Source: Acanthamoeba castellanii str. Neff (lineage: Eukaryota > Discosea > Longamoebia > Acanthamoebidae). Taken from it: a DNA stretch of 64,000 bases. Both the position numbers and the translations under genes were made by a program. The stretch is from assembly GCF_000313135.1 (NCBI RefSeq), contig NW_004457313.1, forward strand, positions 243,688-307,687, written 5' to 3'. The notes beneath the pieces are model-generated. The model had not been told where the DNA came from, made no database searches, and saw nothing but the letters and a program-made list of their open reading frames with translations. Positions 47,387 to 58,531 of this stretch are shown here, piece after piece (within the stretch, counting starts at the first letter, position 1; each line of letters starts with the position of its first letter).

Positions 47387-50165
47387 ATGATGATGGACTG
47401 TCGCAGCACGATAGTGTGGTGCCTGATTGTAGCTGCTCTTGCAGTCGCGGTGCAGGCATCCATCGTCCCCGCTGCCGACCGTGTCAATAAGATCGAGCGT
47501 CTTCCGGGCTTGGTATCCCCCCCCCCAAGGAGCGATTTTGTCAACGATGCAAGAGGGTTTCTTCTCCACAACTTTTCTCCATAATTGACTCTTTGTGTTG
47601 CTTTATAGAGTGAAGCCATCAACTTCGATCAGTACGCGGGCTACGTGACTGTCGACGCCGTGAAGAACCGCAAGCTGTTCTACTGGTTCGTCGAGTCGCA
47701 GAGGAACCCCGCCCAGGACCCTCTCCTCGTGTGGCTCAACGGAGGTGCCCCAAAACATCTTTCTCTCTCCTCTTCTTTGCCTCCTCACTGTTGTGCACGT
47801 GCGACGTGTGCGTGTGCGGTGTGCGGTGTGCGGTGTGCGGTGTGCGGTGTGCGGTGTGCGTGTCAGGACCCGGCGCATCGTCGCTGATGGGCCTCCTGAC
47901 GGAGAACGGTCCCTTCCGGCCCAACGCCGACGGCAAGACGCTGTCGTTGAACCCCTACTCGTGGAACAACTTCTCCAACATCATCTACATCGAAGGTGCG
48001 TACCCCAAACTCACCACCACCATCACACACACAGACACACGCTCACGCGCGTTTCCCCCACGACAGCCCCGGCTGGCGTCGGCTTCTCGTTCTCGGACGA
48101 CCCTGCCGACTACTACACCAACGACTCGCGGACTGGTGCGCACCGACCTTCTTCACGTGGGGTGGTGTGTACCTGAACGTATGTGTTGTGTGTGTACATA
48201 TATATATTTATTTATAATGATGACGTGTACATATTATGTTGTATATGATATATGTTCCCAACGACAGCGTCGGACAACTACAGGTTCCTGGAGGGCTGGT
48301 TCCAGCTCTTCCCGCAGTTCAAGAGGAACGACTTCTACGTCACGGGCGAGTCTTATGGGTGCGACCCACCGCGCCACACATTCCAGGCCATTCCATGCAA
48401 AATTGACGTGTCATGGTTCGCTCATGTGCGTGCGTGTGCGGTGGTGTGTGTGTGTGTGTCGTTCCAGTGGCCATTACGTGCCTGAGATGGCCAACCTCGT
48501 GTTGGAGGGAAACAAGCTCAAGCGACCCGAAGACCGAATCAACATCAAGGGAATCGCCGTTGGCAACCCCGGCGTAGAATCTGGTCCGCTTCACCTTTCA
48601 CCATCGCAAACTCTCTCTTCCTCCACCCCTTGGCTCACCCTTCTCTCCGCGCGCGGGCAGATTGGTATTTCAACGTCGACGAATACGCGTTCCTCACGTT
48701 CATGTACTCTTCCCCCCGCGTGTGGTCGTTTGAATTTTTTTGCTTTGGTTTGAATTATTTTGCTTTGGTTTGATTGCTGGTTGGTTGGTTGGTTGGTTGG
48801 TTGGTTGCATTAATGCGGCAGCTGACCGAGTGCTGTTTGTGGCGGGAGAACAGGTACACGCACGGACTGCTCCCTCAAAAGGCCTATGTCGATTGCTTCA
48901 CCGTCTGCGGCTGGGTACTCACTCTGCTCCCTATCCGCGTTCATCGCTCTCCGCGACACACGACACACGACACGCACACAACACACGACACGACACACGC
49001 TCACAACGCACCCACACGCAGAGCGATTTCTTGACCAACTGCACGAACTCGCCGTTCACGCATCCCTCGGAGGCGTGCCGGCTTGCGGCGAAGCGAGCCC
49101 AGGGCTACCTGCCCACCAACATCGACGTACCACCCTCCGCCCTCCGCCTCTTCTGATGGGAGCGAGCATTTGCTGATCGTCGGTCGCCGTGTGTGTGTGT
49201 TGTGTGTGTTGTGTGTGTTGTGTGTTGTGTGTTGTGTGTGTGTTGCATCAGTTCTACAACGTCTTGGCCCCGACGTGCCCCAACCAGCAGAGCGATATCG
49301 ACTGGGCGCAGTACACCAACCGCTGGGACAGGCGTTCGTCGGTGGGTTCGTTCCTGGCTTCGATGCCGTTCAACCCGTGCCTGGAGAACTACATGGTGCC
49401 CTACCTCAACCAGCCCTCCGTGCAGGCCGTGCTCGGCGTTCGCCCCACCAAGTGGGCTATGGTACCATTTTTCCTTTTGTTTTCTCTTCGCTGTGTGCGT
49501 GTTGCGTGTTGCGTGTTGCGTGTTGCGTGTTGCGTGTTGCGTGTTGCGTGTGCGTGTGCGGCGTTGCTTAGCTTCCTGTCGTGTCCAGATCGGAAACATT
49601 CACTACTCGCGCAACGCGGAGCTGCTCTACACGAACGATCTCTACAAGAAGTTTGCCACGGAGACCAACTGGAAGGTGCTGGTCTTCAGCGGCGACGCCG
49701 ACTCAGCGGTGCCCTTCATCGGCACCCAGCGCTGGATCTCGTGCCTCAAGAGACCCGTCAAGAGGGACTGGAGGTTTGTGGCCCACACAACGACACACAC
49801 GGCACACACAGCACGGCACGACAGCAATGGCTCAAGTTCATTGTTTTCTTTTTGATTGCTCGCAGCAATTGGCAGTACGATGGCCAGACTGCGGGAAGCG
49901 TCATCGAGTACGAGGGCATCAGCTTCCTCACCATCAAAGGAGGTACAGTTCAGAGCATCAACACCTCTTCTCCATTACAGCTGATCGTACGCTGACGAAC
50001 GCATGCACTCTCTCTCCCCAAGCCGGCCACATGGTGCCCTGGTATGCCCCGCCGCAAGCTTATGGTACGCCCACACACATCAATGGCACGCACGCACACG
50101 CTCTCTCTGACACGGCCTTTCCATCAGCCTTCTTCGAGCGCTGGATCCACAACAAGCCGTTCTGA
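47387..50165 (+). CDS. Serine carboxypeptidase (peptidase S10)
   Basis: Secreted or lysosomal carboxypeptidase. Signal peptide in [19 protein letters not shown] from ATG 47387. [21 protein letters not shown] and [26 protein letters not shown] are the family hallmarks, joined across an intron. Catalytic Ser is in YVTGESYG (about 48350), Asp in [11 protein letters not shown] (about 49690) and His in [10 protein letters not shown] (about 50030). The oxyanion block reads GPGAS where GPGCS is standard. The C-terminus is [11 protein letters not shown], the normal family ending. About a dozen short introns are loaded with GTGCGGT, GGTT, TGTGT and GCGTGTT repeats. The stop at 50165 is followed by the convergent UFC1 gene. 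Confidence 0.9.
47814..47861. repeat. GTGCGGT tandem repeat
   Basis: Seven-base units in a carboxypeptidase intron, ending just before its CAG acceptor. Confidence 0.88.
48777..48807. repeat. GGTT tandem repeat
   Basis: About eight tetranucleotide units in a carboxypeptidase intron, preceded by a duplicated TTTGCTTTGGTTTGA. Confidence 0.85.
49498..49552. repeat. GCGTGTT tandem repeat
   Basis: About seven to eight seven-base units in another carboxypeptidase intron. Confidence 0.88.
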
Positions 50166-50320
50166 TCCCGACAGTGACCGACGTCGTGCAAGCCCCTCAT
50201 CACCTCGTCCACGTCGACCTCAGGCCTGTTGCGAAATGCACTCCCCAACCTCGAGAAGAACGAGACATGGGGGGGGGGGTGCAAGTGGAGTGAGGAAAGA
50301 AAGGGGGTGGGTGCACGGGT

Positions 50321-50815
50321 CTATTTGGTCTCTGGTTCGATGAGGCCCTTGGAGGCGAGGTCGGGGATCTCGGCGGCGAGCCAAGGACCCAGGCCGAGGG
50401 CGAGCGCATGGGCAATTCCGAAATGAGGCACGTTGCGCGCCCAGAGCGGCTTGAAGTGGATGGTGAGGCAGATCTTGCCGCCTCGGTACATCTTGGGCGT
50501 CTTGCCCTCGAGTTCGGGCAGCTGGAGCTCGATGGGGGTCTGCGGGTAGCCGACGGGAATCTCGAATTGAAGATCGAACGAGTACTTCAAGTAGTTGTGA
50601 ATGTACCAGCACTTGCCCTTCCATCGAGTGCCCATCTTGTTGGCCGCCTCGAGAGTGAACCAGTCGTTGTCGGCCTCTTTGTTGATCTGCACGTACTTGA
50701 TGAGCGCCGTGTATTCCTCCTTCAATCGCTTAATCCATTGATCCGCCTCCGTAGGTCCCGCCTTGACCGAAAGAAGCGGAATCTTTTGCACCGTCGACTT
50801 CGTTCCTTCGTCCAT
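50321..50815 (-). CDS. UFC1: UFM1-conjugating enzyme 1 (UFC1)
   Basis: E2-like enzyme that takes activated UFM1 from UBA5 and passes it to the UFL1 complex at the ER. ATG 50815 gives 164 residues, close to the animal protein (about 167). The sequence is unusually conserved: [48 protein letters not shown], then [17 protein letters not shown]. The catalytic Cys is at residue 116, the same number as in human UFC1. Then [20 protein letters not shown]. It is intronless, unusual among its neighbours. An upstream in-frame Lys/Arg-rich extension exists but is less likely coding. It lies 119 bp downstream of the membrane-protein gene on the same strand. Confidence 0.95.
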   Translation of the reverse strand: MDEGTKSTVQKIPLLSVKAGPTEADQWIKRLKEEYTALIKYVQINKEADNDWFTLEAANKMGTRWKGKCWYIHNYLKYSFDLQFEIPVGYPQTPIELQLPELEGKTPKMYRGGKICLTIHFKPLWARNVPHFGIAHALALGLGPWLAAEIPDLASKGLIEPETK

Positions 50816-50934
50816 CTTCAAAGCGACCTGCTGTCCTTCTTCCTTCTTGATGCTGATTTGTCTCCTTGTTGGTTCACACAATTTCTTTTCCTTCCTTTTC
50901 CTTTTCACTTTCTCTTTGTATTTTGTGTTGCCGC

Positions 50935-51553
50935 TCAGTCGTCCTTGCGGGATGTAGAGGCATGATCGTCCGACGGCCCCTTCCTTCGCACGATGGGCTG
51001 CTGGAGGTAGGTGGGCGCCGAGCCGACCGGCGTCGTCGACGCTCCCGCGGGGAGCTGGCCGAGCGCGTCGATGCTCACGAAATCTTCAGCCACGGCGCTA
51101 CCATCATAGTCCTCACGCTCGTTCCCTCGGCTGGTGCCGGTGGCCGTGCCTCGATCCTCCTCATCGGCGGGAAACGCTTCCATGGGGATCACCTCGTCTC
51201 CTTCTTCTTCGGCTGATGGTGGCTGTGCGCTGGTGGTGGCCGCCCACGAGGGCACGAAGCCGCCGGCGCCCTCCATCATGGCCATCGGGCCTCGCGCGTT
51301 GTCGTACTCCACGTAGGTCGCCGACGATCGGTTCTTGCCTCCGCTGCCGCCGCCGTTGACGTGTCGGCGGCTGGGCGCGGGGCGCTCGTCGTAGCTGGTG
51401 TCCACGTACGGCAACGAGGAGGCCACCGGCCGCGCCTCTTCCTCGCTGTTGATCAACTCGCTGAACTTCCTGTAGGTCCAGACATCGTGTGTCGTGTGTG
51501 TCGTGTGTTCAATTCAGCGAGGTTGAGAAGGAAATTAGGCCAAGATCGTTCGA

Positions 51554-51595
<42 letters not shown>

Positions 51596-52561
51596 GGGAC
51601 GTACTGGAGCCGGGTGGTGCCTTGAGAGTCGAACACGGCGAAGAGGAGTACGACCATGGTTGCGATGAATCCGCCGCAAAGCATGAGCGCCAGCATCGCG
51701 TCCACGTCCTCCAGGCTCTGCTCGCTCCAAGCGAACTGGAGTGGGCAAAAAGTCCGATGATGGTGGCGGTGGTGGTGGTGGTGAGCCTCAGCTTGCATTG
51801 GGCAATGCCCGAGCAGTGGTGGTTGTATTAGTTGAGGTTCGCGTGCCTTGAGCAACAGATTCGACAGGACCTTGCCGCCATGCTCCGGGTCGTTGTTGTC
51901 TGTGACGAGGTTTTAGCAGCAAAAGAAGATGAGTGGTCGGTGCACCGGTGGGTGAGGCCGATGGAGGTGTGCGTACAGTCTACGTGATAGTCGACGCCGA
52001 TGATCTCGTTGCCCGAATACAGGAACACGAACTCGATGTAGTTGAGGTAGATGTTCTGCTTCGCGTCCCACACCGTAATCCACGGCGTGGTGAACTTGCC
52101 ATCAACGAAAGAGAACGACCTGCACGGTGTATGTGTCGTGTCGTTTCAAGTCGGGTGTGGTGGGTCTGCGTCAGCGGGTCGCTACGTAGTTTTGCTGCTG
52201 CTTGCAAACGACCCCCCAAAGGGGGCTGTGGAGGTGAGTAGAGCGTACAGTTTGAAGAAGTCGTGGGCTTTGATGTCCTGCTGTGGGTTGGGCAGCATAC
52301 TCGCTTTCTCGTAGCGAAAGCGAGGGCTGTACTTGGCCGTCAGTCCCGTCCACGGCGTCTCCACCTGGTGCACGCACAAGAGTGTGTGTTTAATTCGTGA
52401 TTCTATGAGCAAATAAATCGAGAGAGCAGAATTACCGTTCCATATCGAGCTCGTGTGCTCGTTTTCACAAGATCACCACGCACTAAAGCTTGTGCCGCCC
52501 CAACGAAGCACACAGCAATCACAAGCCAGAAGAGAAGCGCGCTCACGCTCGGCCGCCTCAT
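50935..52561 (-). CDS. Unrecognised type I membrane protein
   Basis: Not recognised. Six exons on the minus strand. ATG 52561 opens a signal peptide ([19 protein letters not shown]). The lumenal or extracellular part includes [20 protein letters not shown] and IKAHDFFKL. It continues with [40 protein letters not shown] and [18 protein letters not shown] single TM follows ([21 protein letters not shown], about 51700-51640). The cytoplasmic tail of about 190 residues is disordered, rich in Asp, Glu, Ser and Pro, and ends at 50935. The intron before the tail carries GT and GA repeats (about 51556-51597). Only 57 bp separate its start from the stop of the upstream RFX gene. Confidence 0.72.
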
Positions 52562-52617
52562 CTCCTCCTTCCCGTCCTGCGCAAAATCTGTTTTCCTTTC
52601 CTTTTCCCATTCCTTTT

Positions 52618-55600
52618 CTACATTTTATTTTTCTGTGCTTTTGCCTGTCTCGTCGCTGATGCGGTGCCGATGAGCTGCGCGCTGCCGTCCTCTTCGACGG
52701 TCGCCTTGAGCTTGTGGTGGCCGAGGTACCCGAGGCTATTGAGGTCGTGAGCATCGTCACCGCTTCGCTGCCGCTCCTCCTTCTCCTGCTTGATTGGTAT
52801 GCCACCACCTTCACCTTCACAACCACCATCGTCGGTGGTGGTAGGGACGATGTTGAGGGCGACCAGTCTGCCGTGCATCTGGTCGGCCCACACCAGGTCG
52901 CTCTTCACCAGGGCCAGCAGGGCCAGTGCGAGGTTGACCAGATCCCGCCGGCGTTCCCGGTGCAAGAACACCACCAGACCCACGAAGGCCTCCGCACACG
53001 CGCCCGTCCACCACAGGTCCGAAAACACGCAGGCCACCACACCTGCCCGTGACGGTGAGTCGATGACCGTCTCGCGAGTCGCCGCGCTCGAGCACTGCTG
53101 GTGTAGGAGTGAAGAAGCGCACCTCGGTTGCAGCGGCTGAGGAGCTGGAGGAAGTCGGAGGAGGCCTGTTGCGTGTCGTCAACGAGGTTGACTCGCAGGT
53201 TGCACACGGCTCGGGCGAAGATGACGTAGGCCCGCAGGAACGTGGTCAGCTGTCGCGGTGGGTCGTACAAGTACAGTTGTTCCAGCCCGGTGATGGTGCC
53301 CTCGCGCCACGCAGAGGCCTCGCGCAACGTCCACCACTCCTCCGGCGTCGGTGGTTCTGTCGTGCACATCGATCAGCGCCCATTAAGCACACGTGCTAAC
53401 TAAAATAGGTCCTTGCCTTAATAATTGCGATAAAAGGAAAATATATGTTGCTGAGTAACTCCTGGTTGCCTAAATAAAATGTGGACTAGGTTACAGAGAA
53501 TAGATCACGAACACGAGAATCCGAGAAAGCCAAAGGGGAGCGTACGGTGGGGTGGTCGAAGGAGGAGGACGACGAGCTGCTTGAGGGTCTCGACGGCGCA
53601 CTCCTGCAGCGCGCTCACGAACTTACCGTACTTGTACTGCTCCACGTAGTACTTGCCCTGCTTCCACGGCTTGCGCCATCGTGGGACGGATTTGGCCTGC
53701 TGGCCAGAACGCCACAATCCGGTTAGTTCGGTGTGTGTCGCAGGCGCGTGCCGTGTGTATCGTGTGCCGTGCGCGTGCCATCGTGGAGGGGTTGAGGCGG
53801 ACCTGCAGGAGGGTGGAAGCCTCTTCATCGATCCGATGGAGGTATATGGCGCAGGACTTGACAAGCATGGTGTAGAGGTCGTCGTTCTGCGCGCCGATGT
53901 TCTCACATGTCTCCATTCCCAGCGTCAGGTAGTACTGTGACAGCTCCTTGCCCTCTCGCTCGTTCTGGTTTTTGCATTCACGCGAATCATGTCAGCGCAC
54001 GCCCTCGGCCCGCACATAGAGCTGCCCGCACAGTACCTGCGCGAAGAAGCGAGCGACGGAGGTGATGTAGCAAAGGGTGCACGCGACATCGTAGTTGCTC
54101 GAATCGAACACATAGCCCAGATGTTCCCGAGCAGCTGCAAAGTGCTCCTTGGCCTGCGCGAAGTGCCCCGACAAAAGTGCACCTGCGAGAGAGCATCGAT
54201 AAGCGCCCACACAGAGCAATAGTGCAAGAGGCGTCAGGGGGCTACCCGCGCACAAGGCGTAGTGAGTGCAGAGGGAAAGCGGCGATCGCTCCTTGGAGCC
54301 CTCTTCGGTCATGAACAGGTAGCGCAGCGTATCCGTCTTCATACACAGCGGATTCAACGGTCTGTTTCAACACACACACCGTCAGCGTCACGGGCCAACT
54401 AATGAATCTTTCGCGCGGGCGGAGTAGCGCGTACTCAAAGCCCCACATCTCGCGTCGGTAGAAGCTGGCGTAGAGGTGAAGCTGGTTGAGGAAGGGCAAC
54501 GAGTTGTCGACATTGCGGAGCCACATGCTCGGCGGAGAGCCCGAGGTGGAGGCGGTGAGCCCATTCCCGATCTCGTGGCGGTCGGCCAGCGCCTTGCCCT
54601 TGCCCGGTCCGCTTTCGTCAGGCGCGGGCGAGTAGGAGTTGGAGTGAGAGTAGACACGGGCGAGCTGGCCTTCGACGCGCGAGAACGCCGGCACAGGCGG
54701 CAGGCCTCCGAACGGCTCCGACGTCGAGGGCAGCAGCGGCGGCTGGGCGCTCGGGTGGTGGTATGGCGGCACCGCAGTGAGTTCATCCAGCGGCACAGGC
54801 ACCGGCAGAAGGCGTGAGTGAAAACGGCCTACGTAGGAAGATGCGGGATGGTGGTGCAGCGCATAGGCTGGGAGCGGGGCGCCGTAGGCGTGTGTGGGAG
54901 CCGACGTTGGCGCCCGGTAGGCTTGGTCGGGGTAGGACGGGGTGTAGAGCGGCGGCGGTGGCCCCAACGAAGAGTAGTACGACGGAGGTGGTGGCGGGTA
55001 GCCGTGGCGGTAAGCTGGCGGAGGATGATGGTGCGGCGGGTGGTAGTTAGAGTGCGGCGGTGAGGGGTGGTAGGCAGACGCCGACGAAAAAGTGGCGAGA
55101 GACGCGTCACTGGTGGATGTTGTGGAGGTGGTAGTGGTGGTGGCGAAAGGAGAGCCGACGACCGAAGTGGCGGTGTGGGTGGTGGCAGCGGCGGAGATTG
55201 GGGGAGATAGAGCGCCGCCACCGGAGCGGTAGGCGATGCCGCAGTAGTGCCACTTTTTGATGTGCGAATCCCGGCGCAGCCGGCGCTGCTGCACGTTGGG
55301 GAAGACGGCGTTGACCATCCGGCCGAAGGTGGCATCGTTGGTCGGATTGAGATTGCTCTGCATACAGAACCTGAGGTAGGCCTCGAACAGCTCCCGCTTG
55401 AGCAGAGATCCCTCCTCGCGCTCCACCACATGCTCCCGCAACCTGGCGAAAACAACAACAACGACGAGCTGTCAAACTGAGGGGACATCGAAACGCAGAC
55501 ACCGCCTTGGTAGAATTGTCTTTAAATGGAAAGCCCACAGCCAACAGGCTACAAAATGATGTGGCAATCCTATTTAAGGAAAGTGTAGTTCACGTACACA

Positions 55601-56166
55601 ATCTCTGGTTGGCCAGGATATCTGGCGAAGATTGATAAATAATTAATAATCGATAATATTTGCGCATTGCAACAAGTGGAAAATAGTTGAGTCTCGGGTT
55701 GTGAGGCAACGAGAGGCTCGATGTGTTTGTGGAGATGATCTCGAGGTGGACAGAGCCACAATCATCAAGATAATGCCTTGATTTCTTACAGATATGAAGA
55801 CATCAAGGCATGATCTGACATCAAAAAATAGAGTGGTACATCACAGCCAAAAAGGCGATGATTTCAATCCATCCAATATTTCATCCCACCAGGAGCGTAC
55901 CAGCGCTTGATGTGCGGCACCGCCTCCTTGCGGCTCAGCCTCCCGGCGTCGGATGAAGCTCCATGTTCTCCACTCTTTCGCTTCCTCTTGACTTTCTTCT
56001 TTGTGTCCTGCTGCTCTTCTGCATCGTCGTGCTCATCTCGCTCCCCTCTATCTGCGCCATGATCGGCATCATCGGTGTCATCGTCAGCGCCGTACCGTCG
56101 CTTCCCCCCTGCGCCACTGCCGCTGTCGCCCGACCTCCCCGTGTCTCTGTGGCCGTCCCTTTCCAT
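52618..56166 (-). CDS. RFX-type winged-helix DNA-binding protein
   Basis: The RFX domain is split by an intron of about 450 bases. The upstream exon ends KEAVPHIKR plus TG at a GTACGC donor (about 55905), and the next begins G TTG CGG, restoring Trp-Leu. The domain continues VEREEGSLLKRELFEAYLRF, NPTNDATFGRMVNAVFP, NVQQRRLRRDSHIKKWHYCG; the FGRxV, RRL and KWHYxG positions are diagnostic. The N-terminus is acidic then Lys-rich (KKKVKRKRK), a likely nuclear signal. A Tyr/Pro/Ser-rich segment (about 55200-54650) leads to a helical C-terminal half: AQAKEHFAAAREHLGYVF, TMLVKSCAIYLHRIDEEAST, YKYGKFVSALQECAVETLKQ. This does not look like the dimerisation domain of animal RFX. Start is uncertain: ATG 56166, or an exon further upstream. 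Confidence 0.78.
55773..55811. other. Hairpin in the long RFX intron
   Basis: ATGCCTTGATTTCTTAC and GAAGACATCAAGGCAT pair over about 16 positions with few mismatches around a short loop. Function unknown. Confidence 0.5.
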
Positions 56167-56927
56167 CCTGTTTACTTTTCTCCTCTCTGCCACGGGCAAT
56201 CCACTAGCTGTGCCTCCAGCACGCGAGCGCCAGATCGACCAAGCCCTTCTCTCCCTCGTGATGCTTCTTCCTGTGGCTTGAGGGCGGCGAGAAAGGCCTG
56301 CAAAAGTTTTTGGTTATGAACCAAAGGGGGAGTCGTGCGGAACGAGACACCACCAGCGGGCGGAGAGCAACGCGGCAGAAGCTATTCCGACGACCACGTC
56401 ACATTAACACTAATTCCGCGAATTGCACAAGGAGCTCCCACCGGGGGATTGATTGGTGTTGTAGTTTACACCAGCGTTTGGCGCCATAGGTGGCCGATTA
56501 TTCTATGTTGATCGCGTGTCAATTGAGACAGGGACATATGGCCTTAATTGTTGCAGCCGCCAGCTGGCCTTCTTACCGGTCCAACACCACTTGCGCAACC
56601 TTCGCTTTCTATTGCTCTATTGGCACGGCATACAGATTTTAGGGCAAACCTCCCGCCACAGGCTAGAAACACCGCTCACACCGTCCACGTGATCAACTCA
56701 ACTGGGGTTGAGTTATCTTGGCTTGTGCTTTGGCGTCTCTTGGCAAGTCTCTCCTTGGCCACAATCGCCAACAACCAACACGTTGTCCTGCCATCTCTTT
56801 TTGTATATACAGAGCGATCTTCTTCATCTCTGTAGTGGAGTGATCTTCTTCATCTATGTAGATGCGACGCTCATCGCTCAGAAGATAGGTGGATCTCTTC
56901 GCGCGACAGACCAAGCTCTCAAAAGGA
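56167..56927. other. Intergenic / 5' region of the RFX gene
   Basis: A TTTTGCAG acceptor-like site at about 56295-56302 (minus strand) suggests a further upstream RFX exon boundary. The remainder shows no supported gene. A short imperfect direct repeat (GATCTTCTTCATCT) occurs at about 56816-56856. Confidence 0.4.
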
Positions 56928-58305
56928 TCATTCATCTTTCTCATCTAAGGTGCCCTTGAGTTCGTTGTCGAGCAGCTCGAGCGACTTGCGCACGCTGGTA
57001 ACCGCCCGCTTGAGGTTGGGTCCGCCATCCACGATCCGCTTCATCATCTGCGCGGCGTTGAGCAGCACGCTTGCGGCCGAGCTCTCCCTTCCCGGCTGGG
57101 CTTCGTCCTTCACTCGCTTGGCCTTTCGCGCGAACTCCTCGAGCTCCTTCTTCATCTCGAAGGGCACCTTGGGCTCCTCATTCTCGCGCTTCCGCTTCCG
57201 CACGGGCTTCTCCTCTTCTTTGCCCCGCATCTCGCCAAACGTCGTTATCACCTGTTGTTTGTTGGGAAAGGTGAGCCCAAGCCTGTCTGTACCTCAGCAT
57301 TGTCATCATCATGTTGTTGTTGTTGTTGTTGTTGTGCACAGCAACGTGCCCCGCCCTGACGTACCTTTTTGCTTTGCTTAGCTGCGAGGTAAGACTTGGC
57401 CCATGTCTTGGCCAACGTGCTTCCGATCTGAATGGGCGTGTGGCTCAGAAGGCCATCGTAGCTGCACTCGCACAGCGTTAGCAAGCTGCAAAGAAAGTGA
57501 TCAAGAAAAAGAGTGAAAGAGAGGGGGAGCATACACGATCTTCCCCTTGAAGGGCATGATGACGGTCTCGAGGATAAGTGGCAACATCTCTGCAAATATC
57601 ATATCGGAGAGGGGGCTCGTGATGCCCGACACGAGGTAGACCTGCTGCTCGCCGGCGATGAAGATGGAGCCCTTCTTGAGATGCCGTTCGAGGATGAATT
57701 TATCTTTGACCTGGTACTGCCGCCATGCGCGCAGCTGCACGAAAGTGAGTCAGCAACGACATTTCGCGGAGGAGAGATGAGGGACACGAACAATGTCGAG
57801 CTCATCTTGATTGAAGCCCTCTGGGTTATCGTGGATGAATTGATCGATGAGAGAAGGATCCTCGAGGATTTTGTTTCGAATAATCATACGATCAGTCACG
57901 GGACACTGCTTGAAGTCCTCCAATGTTGTGTAGTTGCTGAAGAGGTTGAGCTTGAAATTAGCGTAGAAATGGAGTGGTGTGAGAAGCTTGTAGAACAGCT
58001 CGCGATCCTGCTCAGACAGAGCCATGGCTTGAAGAAAATCACCCTAAAGAACGAAAAATTCATGAATCATGATTTGCGACAATCAGTTCAGAAATTAGGA
58101 ACGCGTTGCGGCAGAGGTGGCGCTCAACGATTACCTTGCCCTCTTTTTGATTCTCTTCGGCAGCCGCAATCTTGCTGGCCTCCCTTAGTGCCAACTGCAC
58201 CACAAAATACGGACCGTTGCGAGGAATGCGAGGAATATGCTCCGTGCCAACCACCGTTCTTCTTTGCATTTTGCGGGGAGCGCAGCACAAGGTTCGGCAT
58301 GCCAT
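56928..58305 (-). CDS. Conserved protein of unknown function
   Basis: Five exons joined in phase. Exon 1 (ATG 58305) holds PRNGPYFVVQLALREASKIA. Exon 2: LFYKLLTPLHFYANFKLNLF, TLEDFKQCPVTDRMIIRNKI, EDPSLIDQFIHDNPEGFNQD. Exon 3: RAWRQYQVKDKFILERHLKK, FIAGEQQVYLVSGITSPLSD, LPLILETVIMPFKGKI. A helical exon follows (IGSTLAKTWAKSYLAAKQSK). The last exon is Lys/Glu-rich and ends LLDNELKGTLDEKDE. The segment pattern (helical part, then IDxFxxxNPxxxxxxE, then a beta-rich IxxPFKGKI part) resembles conserved uncharacterised proteins seen in bacteria and some protists. No function is assigned. ATG 58032 (MALSEQDREL) is an alternative start. Confidence 0.7.
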
Positions 58306-58531
58306 ACATTCTAGAAGCTGGCCAGGAATGCAGCACGTGGGCATTGCATTCCTGGGATATCTCAGCCCACCCGACTGTCTGGCTCTCTGGAGTGTTGAGG
58401 AAGGTGGAGAGGACGGGAGTATTTGTGCATCAAAAATGGAAGTCAGGTACCACACGGCAGACCTCATAAAAAAGGGGAGGAGAGAAGGAGGGAAGGCGCG
58501 AACAGAGGAGAAGGAGGAGAAAGAGGGAGAG

